Shown one piece after another: positions 33,486-41,827 of a stretch of 41,991 nt of DNA. Every line of letters begins with the position of its first letter. The stretch's first letter is position 1. A program made the translations under genes and the position numbers. This stretch comes from Phenylobacterium sp. (GTDB lineage Bacteria > Pseudomonadota > Alphaproteobacteria > Caulobacterales > Caulobacteraceae). Under the pieces are notes generated by a model. The model made no database searches and was not told the DNA's origin. It saw only the letters and a program-made list of their open reading frames with translations. The DNA is taken from positions 1-41,991 of the forward strand of contig NZ_JAEUMO010000104.1 of NCBI RefSeq assembly GCF_016793285.1, given 5' to 3'.

Positions 33486-34823
33486 ATGAGTGCGAATGAG
33501 CGGCTGAGCGTGGCCGTGGTGGGCGCAGGCGTGGCGGGCCTCTCCGCCGCATGGCTCCTGGCGGAAAAGCACGACGTCACGCTGTTCGAGGCCGATCCCC
33601 GCCTGGGCGGCCACGCCAACACCGCCGAGGCGCCCGGCCGCGACGGTCCGGTCCCGGTCGACACCGGCTTCATCGTCTACAACGAGGGCAACTATCCGAA
33701 CTTCACGGCCCTGCTCGCTCACCTGGGCGTCCCCAGCGTCTATGCCGACATGTCGCTCTCGGTGTCGCTGGACGACGGGGCGTTCGAGTATTCCAGCTTC
33801 GGCATCGCCGGCATCTTCGCCCAGAAGCGCAACGTGCTCTCGCCGCGGTTCTGGCGGCTGCTGGCCGACATCACCCGGTTCTTCCGCACCGCCGAGCGCG
33901 ACCTGCCCGAGCTGGAGCGAAAGGCCACCTCGCTGGGCGAATACCTGCAGTCGAAGGGCTACGGCGACGCCTTCCGCGACGACCACCTGCTGCCGCAGGC
34001 CGCGGCCATCTGGTCGACGCCCCTGGACCAGATCGGCGCCTATCCGGCCGCCTCGCTGATCCGCTTCTTCCTGAACCACGGGATGATGACGATCACCGGC
34101 CGGGGCCTCTGGCGCACCGTCGAGGGCGGCAGCCGCGCCTATGTGGCGAAGCTGGCCGAGGCGTTCCGGGGCGAGGCGCGCAAGGGCGTGCGGGTGGCGG
34201 GCGTCCGCCGCGACGCCAACGGGGCCGAGGTGCGGCTGGCGGGCGGGTCGCGCGAGCGGTTCGACCAGGTGGTGATCGCCACCCACGGCGACACGGCGCT
34301 CTCGCTTCTGGAGGATCCGACCCCGGACGAGGCGCGTCTGCTGGGCTGCTTCCGGTACGCCCGCAACATGGTCGCGCTCCACACCGACCGCGTGCTGATG
34401 CCCAGGCGCCGCCGCGCTTGGACGAGCTGGAACCACATCGGCCGCCGCGACGCGCCGGGCGAGGGGGCGGTGACCTACTGGATGAGCCGCCTGCAGAGCC
34501 TGAAGAACGCGCCCGACATCTTCTGCACGCTGAACCCGAACAAGGAGATCGCGGCGGACAAGCTCATCCGCACCGAGGTCTACGACCACCCGCTGTTCGA
34601 CGCCGCGGCGATCGCGGCGCAGCGCGACTTCTGGGACATCCAGGGCGTGCGGCGCACCTGGTTCTGCGGCAGCTATCTCGGCCACGGCTTCCACGAGGAC
34701 GCCCTGCAGTCGGGCCTGGCGGTGGCCGAGCAGCTCGGCGGCGTGCGCCGGCCCTGGCGCGTCGAGAACGAGAACGGCCGCATCCATGTCCGCGCGCCTG
34801 AGCTGGCGGAAGAGGCGGCCTGA
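33486..34823 (+). CDS. FAD-dependent amine-oxidase-like oxidoreductase (445 aa)
   Basis: The N-terminal dinucleotide motif VVGAGVAGLSAAWLLAEKHDVTLFEADPRLGGHANT (GxGxxG at residues 13-18, Glu35 binding the ribose) defines a flavin amine oxidase / desaturase-type protein. Other marks are DTGFIVYNEGNYPNF, TITGRGLWRTVEGGSRAYV and the C-terminal TWFCGSYLGHGFHEDAL. The family is widely found beside CFA-synthase homologs and DUF1365 and is suspected to act on membrane acyl chains. The ATG at 33486 begins the dinucleotide-binding domain directly. It is the first of two coupled rightward genes. Confidence 0.92.
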   Translation: MSANERLSVAVVGAGVAGLSAAWLLAEKHDVTLFEADPRLGGHANTAEAPGRDGPVPVDTGFIVYNEGNYPNFTALLAHLGVPSVYADMSLSVSLDDGAFEYSSFGIAGIFAQKRNVLSPRFWRLLADITRFFRTAERDLPELERKATSLGEYLQSKGYGDAFRDDHLLPQAAAIWSTPLDQIGAYPAASLIRFFLNHGMMTITGRGLWRTVEGGSRAYVAKLAEAFRGEARKGVRVAGVRRDANGAEVRLAGGSRERFDQVVIATHGDTALSLLEDPTPDEARLLGCFRYARNMVALHTDRVLMPRRRRAWTSWNHIGRRDAPGEGAVTYWMSRLQSLKNAPDIFCTLNPNKEIAADKLIRTEVYDHPLFDAAAIAAQRDFWDIQGVRRTWFCGSYLGHGFHEDALQSGLAVAEQLGGVRRPWRVENENGRIHVRAPELAEEAA

Positions 34824-34824
34824 G

Positions 34825-35628
34825 GTGCTCGCCGCTGATCTGAAGTCGGGACTTTATCCGGGGATCGTGACCCACGCGCGGCTGAAGCCCCGCGTCCACA
34901 AGCTGCGCTATCGCATCTTCATGCTCCTGCTGGACCTGGACGAGCTGGCCCTTCTGGATCGCGGGCTGAAGCTGTTCTCCCTCGAGGGCTTCAACCTGAC
35001 GGGCTTCCGCGAGCGGGCCCACGGCGACGGCTCGAAGGTCCCGCTGAAGGCGCAGGTCGAGGCCCAGTTGGCGGCGGCGGGAATCGCGCACGGCGGGCCG
35101 GTCAGGATCCTGGCGATGCCGCGGATCCTCGGTCTCGGCTTCAACCCGCTGACCGTCTACTACTGCCACCGCGCCGACGGCGCGCTCAGCGCCATCCTCT
35201 ACGAGGTCAACAACACCTTCGGCGAGCGGCACAGCTACCTGATCCCGGCGGACGAGGCTCCGGTGGTGAAGCAGGCCTGCGAGAAGGGCTTCTACGTCTC
35301 GCCGTTCATGGACATGGATCTCTCCTACGCCTTCCGCATGCGCCCGCCCCTCTCCCGGGAGTCGGGCGACCATGTGCAGGTGTTCGTCGACGTGGACGAC
35401 GCCGAAGGCCGGGTGCTGGCGGCCGGCTTCACCGGCCATCGGCAGGACCTGAGCGACCGCAACCTCCTGCGCGCCTGGCTGACGCATCCCTGGATGACCG
35501 CCGGCGTCCTGGGCGCCATCCACTGGGAGGCGCTCTTCATCTGGCTGAAGGGCGAGAAGATCCGCGCCCGCCCGCCGAAGCCCGAATGGTCCGTGACCGT
35601 GGTGACGCCCGCCGAGCTGGCGGCCTGA
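34825..35628 (+). CDS. DUF1365 family protein (267 aa)
   Basis: The DUF1365 signature is visible: SGLYPGIVTHARLKPRVHKLRYRIFMLLLDLDEL, then ILAMPRILGLGFNPLTVYYCH and YEVNNTFGERHSYLIP, followed by KGFYVSPFMDMDLSYAF. The function of DUF1365 is not established; it is usually adjacent to an FAD oxidoreductase and a CFA-type methyltransferase, as here. The start is taken as the GTG at 34825, one base after the upstream stop. An ATG at 34786 lies inside the previous gene and adds basic residues. The gene converges on the methyltransferase at 35642 with 13 bases between stops. Confidence 0.9.
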   Translation: MLAADLKSGLYPGIVTHARLKPRVHKLRYRIFMLLLDLDELALLDRGLKLFSLEGFNLTGFRERAHGDGSKVPLKAQVEAQLAAAGIAHGGPVRILAMPRILGLGFNPLTVYYCHRADGALSAILYEVNNTFGERHSYLIPADEAPVVKQACEKGFYVSPFMDMDLSYAFRMRPPLSRESGDHVQVFVDVDDAEGRVLAAGFTGHRQDLSDRNLLRAWLTHPWMTAGVLGAIHWEALFIWLKGEKIRARPPKPEWSVTVVTPAELAA

Positions 35629-35641
35629 GCGGAGGGTTGGG

Positions 35642-36409
35642 CTACGCCTTCCGGAACACCCGGATCTCGCCCACCCCGCCGAGTTCGATGGGGTCGCGGT
35701 CGCGGGTGAGACCGGCGGCGGCCGCCGGCGGCTCGGGGTCGGTCCACCAGTAGGTGAGGCGCTCGGCGCTCCTGCGCACGACGCGGCCGGCGGCGTCGGC
35801 GATGGCGTACTCGATCACCTGGTCGAGGCGGCCGATGTCCTCGCGGAAGCTGCGCTCGCGGACGAACAGCAACAGGCGGCGGCCGTCCTCGATCGCGAGC
35901 TGGAGCACCGGCCGCGACGCATCGGGCGGGCCGGGCAGGCGCATGATCCCGGACTTCGGCAGGTGGAAGGCGGCGAGGCCGCCGTGTCCGAGGTGCCGCG
36001 CGGCGGTCGCGAAGGTGTTCCGCCAGGCCGCGCCGCCAGGCACATGCGCCAGGGTGAAGAACGGGCAGATCACGAGGTCGAAGGTGCGCTTCAGATCCAG
36101 CGCGGTCATGTCGCCGCGGACGAGCCGGGCGCGGGCCCGGATGCCGGGCGCGAGCGCCGCCAGCCGCGCGTGGCCCTGGGCCAGCATCACCGGCGAGATG
36201 TCGACGCCCAATACGTCGTGGCCGCGGGCGGCGAGCGCTGCGGTCAGCCGGCCGCTGCCGGCCCCCAGTTCCAGGATCGAACCCTCCGGCGGGGCGAGGC
36301 CAGCATAGGCCTGCTCGTCGCCCACGAGGGTCGGATCGGCGGCCGTGATCCGGTCGTAGTAGGCCGCGCTCAGGCTGCCGGGCGCGTAGTAGGGCAACAC
36401 CTTCGCCAT
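35642..36409 (-). CDS. Class I SAM-dependent methyltransferase (255 aa)
   Basis: The Rossmann methyltransferase motif I is ILELGAGSGRLTAALAARG, with VLGVDISPVMLAQG after it (the acidic residue binding the SAM ribose) and FDLVICPFFTLAHV as motif IV. The C-terminal beta-rich part ends GEIRVFRKA. Such proteins methylate small molecules; the substrate is unknown. The start MAKVLPYYAPGSLS at 36409 is chosen; an upstream GTG in frame gives an Arg-rich leader. It is divergent from lemA, with 77 bases between the starts. Confidence 0.88.
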   Translation of the reverse strand: MAKVLPYYAPGSLSAAYYDRITAADPTLVGDEQAYAGLAPPEGSILELGAGSGRLTAALAARGHDVLGVDISPVMLAQGHARLAALAPGIRARARLVRGDMTALDLKRTFDLVICPFFTLAHVPGGAAWRNTFATAARHLGHGGLAAFHLPKSGIMRLPGPPDASRPVLQLAIEDGRRLLLFVRERSFREDIGRLDQVIEYAIADAAGRVVRRSAERLTYWWTDPEPPAAAAGLTRDRDPIELGGVGEIRVFRKA

Positions 36410-36486
36410 CGCCTGCGTTGTGCCGCCGCCGTTGCGCCGGATCAACCGTCGCGCCACAGTCGCAGGCTCAAGAAAGAGGGATGCCC

Positions 36487-37140
36487 ATGATCCGCGTCGT
36501 CCGCCGCCTGGCGCTTCTCGTCACGCTGCCGCTGCTGCTGGCCGCGTGCGGGATCAACACGATCCCGACCAAGGAGGAGAAGGCCAAGGCCCAGTGGGCC
36601 GAGGTGCAGAACCAGTACCAGCGCCGCGCCGACCTGATCCCGAACCTGGTGGCGACGGTGAAGGGCTACGCCGCCCAGGAATCGACGGTGCTGATCGGCG
36701 TCAGCCAGGCGCGCGCCGGGGCGATGCAGGTGAAGAGCGACGCCAGCATCACCACCGACCCGGCGGCGTTCCAGCGCTATGCCGCGGCCCAGCAGAACCT
36801 GTCGCTGGCGCTGGCGCCGCTGAGGGTCCTGCAGGAGAACTACCCGGACCTGAAGTCGAACGAGAACTTCATGGCCCTGCAGGCGCAGCTCGAGGGCACC
36901 GAGAACCGCATCGCCATCGCGCGGCGCGACTACAACGAGGCGGTCCGCGACTTCAACACGACGCTGCGGACCTTCCCGCAGGTGATCTGGGCCAAGACCA
37001 TGTACGGCTCCTCGCAGCCGATGCAGCTCTTCCAGGCCACCGCGACGGCGCAGTCCGCGCCGACCGTCGACTTCGCGCCGGCCGCGCCCGCGGCCGCCCC
37101 GCCGGCCGGCGCCGCCCCCGGCTCGCCGCCGCCGAAGTGA
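36487..37140 (+). CDS. lemA: LemA family lipoprotein (217 aa)
   Basis: The signal peptide MIRVVRRLALLVTLPLLLAAC ends in a lipobox with Cys21, and the mature part is a long helical LemA domain: QNQYQRRADLIPNLVATVKGYA, ESTVLIGVSQAR, YPDLKSNENFMALQAQLEGTENRIAIARRDYNEAVRDFNTTLRTFP. LemA proteins are membrane-anchored helical bundles of unclear role. An ATG six bases earlier (36481) lies immediately after the AAAGAGGG ribosome site, so the ATG at 36487, with seven bases of spacing, is preferred. A Pro/Ala-rich tail ends the protein. It is the first gene of a lemA-TPM-TPM operon. Confidence 0.93.
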   Translation: MIRVVRRLALLVTLPLLLAACGINTIPTKEEKAKAQWAEVQNQYQRRADLIPNLVATVKGYAAQESTVLIGVSQARAGAMQVKSDASITTDPAAFQRYAAAQQNLSLALAPLRVLQENYPDLKSNENFMALQAQLEGTENRIAIARRDYNEAVRDFNTTLRTFPQVIWAKTMYGSSQPMQLFQATATAQSAPTVDFAPAAPAAAPPAGAAPGSPPPK

Positions 37141-38039
37141 TGAACCACGGAAAACGCGGAGGGACACAGCAGGGGCCCGGCGGGCCTCGCGGCGGTTCCG
37201 TGGCTTCTGTGTTCTCGGCGGTTTTCAGATGGGCGGCTGCGGCGCTCGTGAGCCTCGTCCTGCTGGCGCCTGCGCTGGCGCTGGCCGCGCCCAGGTTCCC
37301 GCCGCTGACCGGCCGCGTGGTCGACGATGCGCAGATCCTGTCGCCGCAGGCCGAGGCGAAGCTGACGGCGGAGCTCGCGGCGCTGGAGCAGAAGACCGGC
37401 CATCAGTTGGTGGTCGCCACCCTGCCCGACCTGCAGGGCTACGAGATCGAGGACTACGGCTACCAGCTCCTGCGGACCTGGGGCATCGGCCGCAAGGGCG
37501 AGGACGACGGGGCGATCTTCATCGTCGCGCCCAGCCAGCGGAAGGTGCGGATCGAGGTGGGCTACGGGCTGGAGCCCGTGCTGACCGACGCCATGTCGAG
37601 CCTGATCCTGTCGCGCGCGGTGCTGCCGGCGTTCAAGTCGGGAGACCTGGAGAAGGGCGTCGTCGACGGGACCGAGGCGATCGTCGCCCAGCTCGGCCTG
37701 CCGCCCGCCGAGGCCCAGGCGCAGGTCGCCGCGGCGGAGGCGGCGCAGCAGCGGGCCACGGCGTCGGACGGCGGCGGCGAGGGCTTCCCCTGGATCATCC
37801 TGGTCGTCTTCATCGTGTTCTGGGTGCTGAGCGGGGTGACCCGGGTCTTCGGCGCGCGGCGGCGGTTCGGGGGCAGCGGGCTGTGGTGGCTGCTGCCGCT
37901 GATCCTGTCGAATTCGGGCCGGCGCGGTGGGTGGAGCAGCGGCGGCGGGGGCGGCTGGGGCGGCGGCGGAGGCGGCGGAGGCGGCTTCTCCGGCGGCGGC
38001 GGCTCGGGCGGGGGCGGCGGCGCCTCCGGGAGCTGGTGA
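37140..38039 (+). CDS. TPM domain membrane protein with Gly-rich tail (299 aa)
   Basis: After a hydrophobic export segment (WAAAALVSLVLLAPALALAA) lies a TPM domain: FPPLTGRVVDDAQILSPQAEAKLTAELAALEQKTGHQLVVAT, then RKVRIEVGYGLEPVLTDA. A transmembrane helix (PWIILVVFIVFWVLSGV) and a Gly/Ser-rich C-terminal tail with GGGG runs follow. TPM proteins are often paired with LemA. The given ATG overlaps the lemA stop (TGATG), but the first 30 residues are encoded by a repeat-like stretch, so a GTG near 37199 or 37209 may be the real start. Confidence 0.88.
   Translation: MNHGKRGGTQQGPGGPRGGSVASVFSAVFRWAAAALVSLVLLAPALALAAPRFPPLTGRVVDDAQILSPQAEAKLTAELAALEQKTGHQLVVATLPDLQGYEIEDYGYQLLRTWGIGRKGEDDGAIFIVAPSQRKVRIEVGYGLEPVLTDAMSSLILSRAVLPAFKSGDLEKGVVDGTEAIVAQLGLPPAEAQAQVAAAEAAQQRATASDGGGEGFPWIILVVFIVFWVLSGVTRVFGARRRFGGSGLWWLLPLILSNSGRRGGWSSGGGGGWGGGGGGGGGFSGGGGSGGGGGASGSW
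37143..37227. repeat. Inverted CACGGA-type repeat at the lemA/TPM junction
   Basis: The left part AACCACGGAAAACGCGGAGG (37143-37162, continuing GACACAG) and the right part CCGTGGCTTCTGTGTTCTCG (37198-37217, continuing GCGGTTTTCA) are imperfect inverted copies of the same motif. The motif has the look of the short repeats built on ACCACGGAG/ACACGGAG units found in many genomes. It forms the first codons of the TPM gene. Confidence 0.4.
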
Positions 38040-38752
38040 TGGCGAAGGCTCTGCTCAGCGCCGAGGAGTTCGCGGCCGTCGAGGCCGCCGTGCGCGCGGC
38101 TGAGGCGCGGACCACGGGCGAGATCTACTGCGCCGTCGCCGAGGAAAGCGCCGACTACCACGCGACGCCGCTGGCCTGGGCGGCCGGGGTGGCGCTGCTG
38201 GCCCCGGCGGTGCTGCTGATGGCGGGCCTGCAGGTGAGCGCGCCCGACATGGCCGTCGTCGGCGGCTGGACCGCGGCCCAGGTGGAGGACGTGGGCGAGG
38301 CCACGGCGCGCGCGGCGCTGATCGGGACGCTGCTGCTGCAGGTCGCGCTCTTCCTGGTGACCCTGTTCGTGGTCGCCATCCCGCCGGTGCGCCGCGCGCT
38401 CACGCCGCGCGGCATGAAGCGCGAGCGGGTGCGGCTGCGGGCCGAGGAGCTGTTCCTGTCGAAGAACCTGCACGCCACCCGCGAGCGGACAGGGGTCCTG
38501 ATCTATGTCTCGGCGGCGGAACGGATGGCCGAGCTGATCGCCGACGATGGCATCGACGCCCTGGTCGCGCGCGACGCCTGGGACCGCGCCATGGCGGCCC
38601 TCGTCGCGGGCCTGAAGCGGGGCGAACCGGCCCGGGGGTTCGAGGCCGCGATCGGCCTCTGCGCCGACGTGCTCGCCGAGCGGTTCCCGGCCCGTGCGGG
38701 CGACAACCCGAACGAACTCCCGGATGTCGTGACGGTCGTGCCGCGGCCCTGA
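38039..38752 (+). CDS. Second TPM domain membrane protein (237 aa)
   Basis: The protein begins AEEFAAVEAAVRAAEARTTGEIYCAVAEES, the N-terminal TPM pattern, then has two hydrophobic segments (PLAWAAGVALLAPAVLLMAGL and RAALIGTLLLQVALFLVTLFVVAI), and returns to TPM-like sequence (RAEELFLSKNLHATRERTGVLIYVSAAERMAELIADDGI). The helices interrupting the domain are typical of the second TPM protein in lemA operons. No catalytic residues are established. Its ATG overlaps the previous stop (TGATG), so the three genes are translationally linked. Confidence 0.88.
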   Translation: MAKALLSAEEFAAVEAAVRAAEARTTGEIYCAVAEESADYHATPLAWAAGVALLAPAVLLMAGLQVSAPDMAVVGGWTAAQVEDVGEATARAALIGTLLLQVALFLVTLFVVAIPPVRRALTPRGMKRERVRLRAEELFLSKNLHATRERTGVLIYVSAAERMAELIADDGIDALVARDAWDRAMAALVAGLKRGEPARGFEAAIGLCADVLAERFPARAGDNPNELPDVVTVVPRP

Positions 38753-38882
38753 AGGCGCCTCCGCCGTCGGGGTTCGCACCGTTATGTAGTTGAAATACCG
38801 AACGACCGGGGCCAACAGCGCGCTATGCCGCGCGGCGCTCAGGCGGTAGGATTCCGCGCAAGAACGGGCGGAGACCGGGGCG

Positions 38883-39347
38883 ATGGCCTATACCCTCAAC
38901 GTGAACGGCAAGGCGCTGAGCGCCGACGTGGACGGCGACACGCCGCTGCTCTGGGTGCTGCGCGACACGCTGGGCCTGGTGGGCACGAAGTACGGTTGCG
39001 GCGTCGCGGCCTGCGGCGCCTGCACGGTCCACGTCGACGGCCAGCCGATGCGGTCGTGCCAGATCCCGGTCGAAGCGGTGGGCAAGTCGAAGATCTCCAC
39101 CATCGAGGGGATGTCGAAGAACGCCGTCGGCAAGCGCGTGCAGGCGGCCTGGATGGAACTGGACGTCGCCCAGTGCGGCTACTGCCAGGCCGGGCAGATC
39201 ATGAGCGCCACCGCGCTCCTCACGCAGACGCCCAGGCCGACCGACGCCCAGATCGACGAGGCCATGAACGGCAACCTCTGCCGCTGCGCCACCTACGTCC
39301 GCATCCGCGCGGCCATCAAGCGCGCCTCCGGCCAGAAGGAGGCCTGA
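38883..39347 (+). CDS. (2Fe-2S)-binding subunit of a molybdenum hydroxylase (154 aa)
   Basis: This is the small iron-sulfur subunit of an isoquinoline 1-oxidoreductase-like molybdenum hydroxylase. The plant-ferredoxin cluster motif is [11 protein letters not shown] with Cys39, Cys44, Cys47 and Cys59. The second [2Fe-2S] cluster, in the helical domain, uses Cys98 and Cys101 (CGYCQAGQI) and Cys133 and Cys135 (NLCRCATY). Length is normal for the two-subunit enzymes. It passes electrons from the molybdenum site to an external acceptor. GGAG lies about nine bases before the ATG. The large subunit follows after three bases. Confidence 0.95.
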   Translation: MAYTLNVNGKALSADVDGDTPLLWVLRDTLGLVGTKYGCGVAACGACTVHVDGQPMRSCQIPVEAVGKSKISTIEGMSKNAVGKRVQAAWMELDVAQCGYCQAGQIMSATALLTQTPRPTDAQIDEAMNGNLCRCATYVRIRAAIKRASGQKEA

Positions 39348-39350
39348 GCC

Positions 39351-41576
39351 ATGACCTACCACGACAAGGTCCTGAAGGTGTTCGGGGCGAACCGCCGCGA
39401 GGTGCTGGTGTCGGTGGGCGCCGGCGGCCTGACCCTGGGCTTCTCGCTCGCCGGCAAGGCGCAGGCGCAGGACGATGCGGTGAAGCCGCTGAACGCCTAC
39501 GTCAGCGTGGCGCCGAACGGCACGGTGACCATCACGGCCAAGAACCCCGAGGTGGGCCAGGGCGTGAAGACCATGCTGCCCATGCTCATCGCCGAAGAGC
39601 TGGACGTCGCGTGGGAGAACGTGCGCATCGAGCAGGCCGACAACGATCCCAAGGCGTTCGGCCGCCAGTTCGCCGGCGGCTCGATGGCCACCCCGCTGCA
39701 CTGGGACGAGCTGCGCCGCGTGGGCGCCGTGGCCCGCGCCATGCTGATCCAGGCGGCCGCGACCGCGTGGAACTGCGGCCCCGGCGACTGCACGACCGAC
39801 ACCGGCGCCGTGATCCACAAGGCGTCCGGCAAGAAGCGCACCTATGGGTCGCTGGCCCTGGCCTGCGCCAACATCACACCGCCGGATCCGAAGTCGCTGA
39901 CGCTGAAGGATCCCAAGGCCTACAGGATCCTCGGCAAGTTCACGCCGCAGTACGACGTCGCGAAGATCGTGAACGGCGAGCCGCTGTTCGGCATCGACGT
40001 GCGCCGGCCGGGCATGCTGTACGCCTCGATCGTCAAGGCGCCGGTGTTCGGGGCCAAGGTGGCGAGCGCCGACCTCGACGCGGCCAGGTCCGTGAAGGGC
40101 GTGAAGAAGGCCTTCGTCATCGAGGGGGACCCGAACGGCCTCTTCCCGCAGGGGATGACCGGCCAGGGCCTGCTGCCCGCCGTCGTGGTGGTCGCCGATA
40201 GCTGGTGGGCCGCCCGCAAAGGCCGCGACCGGCTGAACGTGAAATGGGCCGACCACCCGACCGCGAAGCTCTCGACCAGGGGCTTCGACGAGCAGGCGGC
40301 GGCGTTCAACGCCGGAACCCCGCAGCGCAATGCCCGCAACGACGGCGATGTGGCCGCGGCGCTGAAGGCGTCGGCCAGGACGGTTGAGGCGGCCTACAGC
40401 TACCCCTTCATCAGCCACGCCAACCTCGAGCCGCAGAACTGCACGGCCGAGTTCAGGGACGGCAAGCTGGAGATCTGGGCGCCGACCCAGAACCCCGAAC
40501 CCGGCCGCCAGCTCACCGCCAAGACGCTGGGCCTGAAGCCCGAGGACATCACGATCCACATGATCCGCGGCGGCGGCGGCTTCGGCCGAAGGCTGGCCAA
40601 CGACTACATGGTGGAAGCCGCCTGGGTCGCGCGCGAGGTCGGCGCGCCGGTCAAGCTGCTGTGGACCCGCGAAGACGACATGGCCCACGACCACTACCGG
40701 CCGGGCGGCTATCACTTCTTCAAGGGCGGCGTGGACGCGGACGGCGCCCTGATCGCGCTCCAGGACCACTTCGTCAGCTTCACCAACAACACGGAGGGGC
40801 AGCCCAGCCCCAGCGCCGGCATGGCGGCCAGCGAGTTCCCGGCCCGGTTCGTACCCAACGTGAAGTACGACGTCTCGATGATCCCGGCGCAGATCCCGAC
40901 CGGGCCGCTGCGGGCGCCCGGCTCGAACGCGCTGTCGTTCGTGTTCCAGTCCTTCATCGACGAGATGGCGCACGCCGCCTCGGCCGACCCGCTGGCGTTC
41001 CAGATCAGGCTCCTGGGCACGCAGGACACGGTGGGCGAGGCCCCGGCCCGCTACGGCGCGGCCCGCATGCGCGGCGTGCTGAAGGCCGTGGGCGAGATGT
41101 CCGGCTGGGCCAGCCGCGGCAAGCTGCCGAAGGGCGAAGGCATGGGCGTCGCCTGCTACTACAGCCACCAAGGCTACTTCGCCGAGGTGGCCCATGTGGC
41201 GGTGGACAAGGACGGCGCGGTCAAGGTCAGGAAGGTGTGGGTGGCGGCCGACGTCGGCAGCCAGATCATCAACCCGGCGGGCGCTCTGAACCAGGTCCAG
41301 GGCTCGGTGCTGGACGGCGTCTCCGGGGCGCTGCACCAGGCCATCACCTTCGAGAACGGCGCGACGGTCCAGTCGAACTTCACCGACTATCCGCTGATGC
41401 GGATCGCCGAGTCGTTCCCGGTGGAGGTGAAGTTCCTGAAGACCGACTTCCCGCCGACCGGCCTGGGCGAACCGGCCCTGCCGCCGGCGCTCCCCGCGCT
41501 GACCAACGCCATCTTCGCGGCCACCGGCAAGCGCATCCGCAGCCTGCCCGTCACGCCGGACATGCTGAAGGCGTAG
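39351..41576 (+). CDS. Molybdopterin-binding subunit of a xanthine dehydrogenase family oxidoreductase, Tat-exported (741 aa)
   Basis: This is the large subunit of an IorB-type molybdenum hydroxylase. The N-terminus ANRREVLVSVGAGGLTLGFSLAG carries a Tat-like twin-arginine signal, implying export with the cofactor bound. Typical motifs are NPEVGQGVKTMLPMLIAEEL, RGGGGFGRRLANDYMVEAAWVA, GPLRAPGSNA and, near the C-terminus, GLGEPALPPALPAL with the catalytic Glu at about 707. AAGGAGG lies seven bases before the ATG. There is no FAD subunit, so the electron acceptor is likely a cytochrome. The substrate is unknown; related enzymes hydroxylate N-heterocycles or oxidise aldehydes. Confidence 0.94.
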   Translation: MTYHDKVLKVFGANRREVLVSVGAGGLTLGFSLAGKAQAQDDAVKPLNAYVSVAPNGTVTITAKNPEVGQGVKTMLPMLIAEELDVAWENVRIEQADNDPKAFGRQFAGGSMATPLHWDELRRVGAVARAMLIQAAATAWNCGPGDCTTDTGAVIHKASGKKRTYGSLALACANITPPDPKSLTLKDPKAYRILGKFTPQYDVAKIVNGEPLFGIDVRRPGMLYASIVKAPVFGAKVASADLDAARSVKGVKKAFVIEGDPNGLFPQGMTGQGLLPAVVVVADSWWAARKGRDRLNVKWADHPTAKLSTRGFDEQAAAFNAGTPQRNARNDGDVAAALKASARTVEAAYSYPFISHANLEPQNCTAEFRDGKLEIWAPTQNPEPGRQLTAKTLGLKPEDITIHMIRGGGGFGRRLANDYMVEAAWVAREVGAPVKLLWTREDDMAHDHYRPGGYHFFKGGVDADGALIALQDHFVSFTNNTEGQPSPSAGMAASEFPARFVPNVKYDVSMIPAQIPTGPLRAPGSNALSFVFQSFIDEMAHAASADPLAFQIRLLGTQDTVGEAPARYGAARMRGVLKAVGEMSGWASRGKLPKGEGMGVACYYSHQGYFAEVAHVAVDKDGAVKVRKVWVAADVGSQIINPAGALNQVQGSVLDGVSGALHQAITFENGATVQSNFTDYPLMRIAESFPVEVKFLKTDFPPTGLGEPALPPALPALTNAIFAATGKRIRSLPVTPDMLKA

Positions 41577-41592
41577 GGCTTATACGGATCCT

Positions 41593-41619
41593 ATCCCTCG
41601 GGATCGCCCGGAAGCGGGC
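41593..41619. terminator. Tandem small hairpins after the molybdenum hydroxylase genes
   Basis: ATCCC-TC-GGGAT (41593-41604) and GCCCG-GAAG-CGGGC (41606-41619) lie 17-43 bases beyond the large-subunit stop. They could slow or end transcription. No T tract follows. Confidence 0.35.
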
Positions 41620-41631
41620 TATCCCGGGCGG

Positions 41632-41766
41632 ATGGAAGAGACGCTTTCGGTCCTGGTCGCGCTGCTCGCCCTGGCGGGTCCGTCCGTGCTGCTGCTCGCC
41701 GGCTTCATGCTCTTCGCACGTCTCGCCAGGAGGCCGGCGCCGCCGGTCGAACCCGACGCAGGTTAG
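41632..41766 (+). CDS. Small single-pass membrane protein (44 aa)
   Basis: The reading frame begins MEETLSVLVALLALAGPSVLLLAGFMLF, a hydrophobic helix, and continues with a basic patch (ARLARRPAP) and ends EPDAG. It looks like a small membrane protein with an N-terminal anchor. There is only a weak GGGCGG upstream. No family is recognised. It stands alone between the hydroxylase genes and the last partial gene. Confidence 0.5.
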   Translation: MEETLSVLVALLALAGPSVLLLAGFMLFARLARRPAPPVEPDAG

Positions 41767-41827
41767 GGCGGCCCCGGAATCCTCGTGACGCTTGACGGGC
41801 GGGGGTTTGTGTGTTCTCTTTTTGTTC

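Noticed and set aside
37930-38036. GGC-rich tract resembling a tandem repeat
   Set aside because: It is coding: the Gly/Ser-rich tail of the first TPM protein. It shows no regular unit.
38823-41336. 837-codon open frame on the minus strand
   Set aside because: It lies antisense to the molybdenum hydroxylase genes, which have clear domains and ribosome sites.
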